From contig JACRLS010000051.1 in the NCBI GenBank assembly GCA_016235225.1, positions 1 to 5,934 on the forward strand: DNA of 5,934 nucleotides, read 5' to 3'. The notes below the pieces were generated by a model that made no database searches, was not told where the DNA came from, and saw only the letters and a program-made list of their open reading frames with translations. The position numbers and the translations under genes are program-made. Below are positions 4,751 through 5,934 of the stretch, in pieces (position 1 is the stretch's first letter; each line of letters starts with the position of its first letter). This DNA is from Nitrospirota bacterium. Lineage in GTDB: Bacteria; Nitrospirota; Nitrospiria; Nitrospirales; Nitrospiraceae.

Positions 4751-5934
4751 TTAGGTCGCAACCGGCCGGGAGCCGTCAGATTGACCGGTGGCTCCCGGCT
4801 TGGTGCGTGACTGCCCCCGCATCGACCCTTTCACCAGCTCAAATTCGTACAGCCGACATTCCAGCGGCCCGTTGAACAAGGGAATCCGCCGCGATGACGC
4901 CAGTCCGATCAGCTTGGGCAGCCGAAGGTCCGCCGTCAAGAGACAGGCGCGCCAGCCCGAGAATCGCTGCTTGAGGACGTCACCGAACCGAGGATAGAGG
5001 GCAGCCAAGTGGGCATCAGTGCCGACCCGAATCCCATAGGGAGGATTGGTCACCAGTAGCCCCTCGTCGGCCGGCGGAGAGAGGGACAGAACATCTTGTT
5101 GTCTCAGTTGCACGCTCCGCTCCAGCCCGGCGGCTGTGAGATTAGCCCTGGCAGCAGCAATAGCCGTCCCGTCGATATCGCTTCCATAGATCTGGACTGC
5201 TAACCCGGCCGACGGATCCGCCCCTCGGTTCGCTCGCATAGCCTGCCAGGCCGGCCCATCGAACCAACTGAACCGCTCGAAGGCAAAACGTCGACTCAGG
5301 CCCGGAGGGACACCGGCCGCCATCTGTGCCGCCTCGATCAGGATCGTCCCGCTCCCGCACATGGGATCGAGCAAGGTCGTCGCGCTGGGCCAGCCCGCCA
5401 GCCGGAGAATGCCCGCCGCCAGATTTTCACGCAGCGGGGCGGCGCCGCCGAGGCTTCGCGTACCTCGCTTGAATAACGGCTCGCCGCTCGTATCCAGATA
5501 GAACGTCGAACTTCTCTCGTCGAGGAACACGACGATCAACACATCCGGACGCTGTGTCTCAACCGTGGGACGCTGTCCGGTCGTCGCTCTGAACGCATCA
5601 CAGACCGCATCCTTGATCCGAAGCGTCACGAACTCGAGGCTCTTCAACGAACAGTGCCGGGCGCTGACCTTGACCTTGATGGTACATCGGTGACTAAACC
5701 AGTCGGGCCAGGAACAGCGCCGAGCCTGTTCATACAGGTCCTGCTCATCGGCGTATTCACCGACCGCCACCTGCCACAACACTCGGCTGGCGATGCGACT
5801 CTCGAGATTGGCCCGATAGCAGAGCGTGAGGGAACCGCTGAACCCGACCCCGCCCGCGGCGGGTACGATCTCGGAGGCGGCCAGAGTGCTGAGCTCGTCG
5901 ACGAGCAGACCTTCAAGCCCGCGAGGACAGGGCG
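4751..5934 (-). CDS. rlmL: THUMP-domain RNA methyltransferase, RlmL-like (5' end beyond the window)
   Basis: 393 residues are visible. They open with PCPRGLEGLLVDEL, which aligns with the extreme N-terminus of RlmL as I know it (ARGLEELLKTEL), so only about 5-10 residues are missing. Order: N-terminal ferredoxin-like region, THUMP RNA-binding domain (about 50-155), linker PLRENLAAGIL, then a Rossmann methyltransferase with LLDPMCGSGTILIEAA at visible residues 187-202 (SAM binding), SDID at 251-254 and the catalytic NPPYG at 296-300 typical of amino-group methylation. RlmL makes N2-methylguanosine at position 2445 (E. coli numbering) of 23S rRNA. Here the RlmL part stands alone; E. coli RlmKL is fused to an RlmK domain of about 300 residues. 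The tail after ECRLYEFELVKGS is probably non-conserved. A tRNA guanosine methyltransferase of the Trm14/TrmN type is an alternative. GTG codons such as the one at 5782 are internal, not starts. Confidence 0.85.
   Translation of the reverse strand, partial: PCPRGLEGLLVDELSTLAASEIVPAAGGVGFSGSLTLCYRANLESRIASRVLWQVAVGEYADEQDLYEQARRCSWPDWFSHRCTIKVKVSARHCSLKSLEFVTLRIKDAVCDAFRATTGQRPTVETQRPDVLIVVFLDERSSTFYLDTSGEPLFKRGTRSLGGAAPLRENLAAGILRLAGWPSATTLLDPMCGSGTILIEAAQMAAGVPPGLSRRFAFERFSWFDGPAWQAMRANRGADPSAGLAVQIYGSDIDGTAIAAARANLTAAGLERSVQLRQQDVLSLSPPADEGLLVTNPPYGIRVGTDAHLAALYPRFGDVLKQRFSGWRACLLTADLRLPKLIGLASSRRIPLFNGPLECRLYEFELVKGSMRGQSRTKPGATGQSDGSRPVAT
4765..4799. terminator. Possible shared hairpin terminator of the convergent genes
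   Basis: GCCGGGAGCC (4765-4774) and GGCTCCCGGC (4790-4799) form a perfect 10-bp G+C-rich stem, extendable inward by G-T wobbles and one C-G pair, with a loop of about 9-15 nt. It lies 30 bp after the peroxiredoxin stop and inside the last codons of the opposing RNA methyltransferase gene, in a tail that is probably not conserved. There is no T tract on either side, so it is not a classical intrinsic terminator; it may limit read-through or protect the 3' end of the peroxiredoxin mRNA. Confidence 0.4.

Noticed and set aside
5644..5916. 90-codon minus-strand frame at the right end
   Set aside because: It is out of frame with the RNA methyltransferase, whose reading continues to the window end with the conserved RGLE N-terminal motif.

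Overview
The window is about 60% G+C bacterial chromosomal DNA with compact housekeeping-style genes. The protein styles and the two kinds of short intergenic repeat suggest a Nitrospira-like bacterium (phylum Nitrospirota). This is inferred from general resemblance; no rRNA or other marker gene is present to prove it.

Layout, left to right. (1) Positions 1-119 hold no gene, but contain a T-rich tract flanked by a 20-bp inverted repeat built from GCCTATAGCC-like units. (2) A complete M24 metallopeptidase of the Xaa-Pro peptidase type lies on the minus strand (120-1331). (3) A 206-bp divergent intergenic region carries small dyads. (4) A plus-strand pair follows: a zinc-ribbon class I SAM methyltransferase (1538-2434) and, 11 bp later, a membrane fatty-acid-desaturase-family protein (2446-3366). 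(5) A 180-bp convergent gap contains a structured repeat (direct repeats plus nested palindromes). (6) A small DUF5069 protein lies on the minus strand (3547-3894). (7) A 204-bp divergent region has a tandem repeat, followed by a Prx6-type peroxiredoxin on the plus strand (4099-4734). (8) A THUMP-domain RlmL-like RNA methyltransferase lies on the minus strand (4751 to the window end). It converges on the peroxiredoxin with only 16 bp between stop codons, and only a few N-terminal residues are cut off.

How the genes work together. The methyltransferase and desaturase form the only likely operon and may act on a common lipid or glycolipid, which is inference. The peroxiredoxin detoxifies peroxides. 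DUF5069 has no known function but shares the peroxiredoxin's upstream region. The peptidase and the rRNA methyltransferase look like independent housekeeping genes. I see no CRISPR array, transposase, tRNA, rRNA, phage gene or defence system. This is an ordinary chromosomal region; its most unusual contents are the two intergenic repeat structures and an atypical cysteine pattern in the peroxiredoxin.
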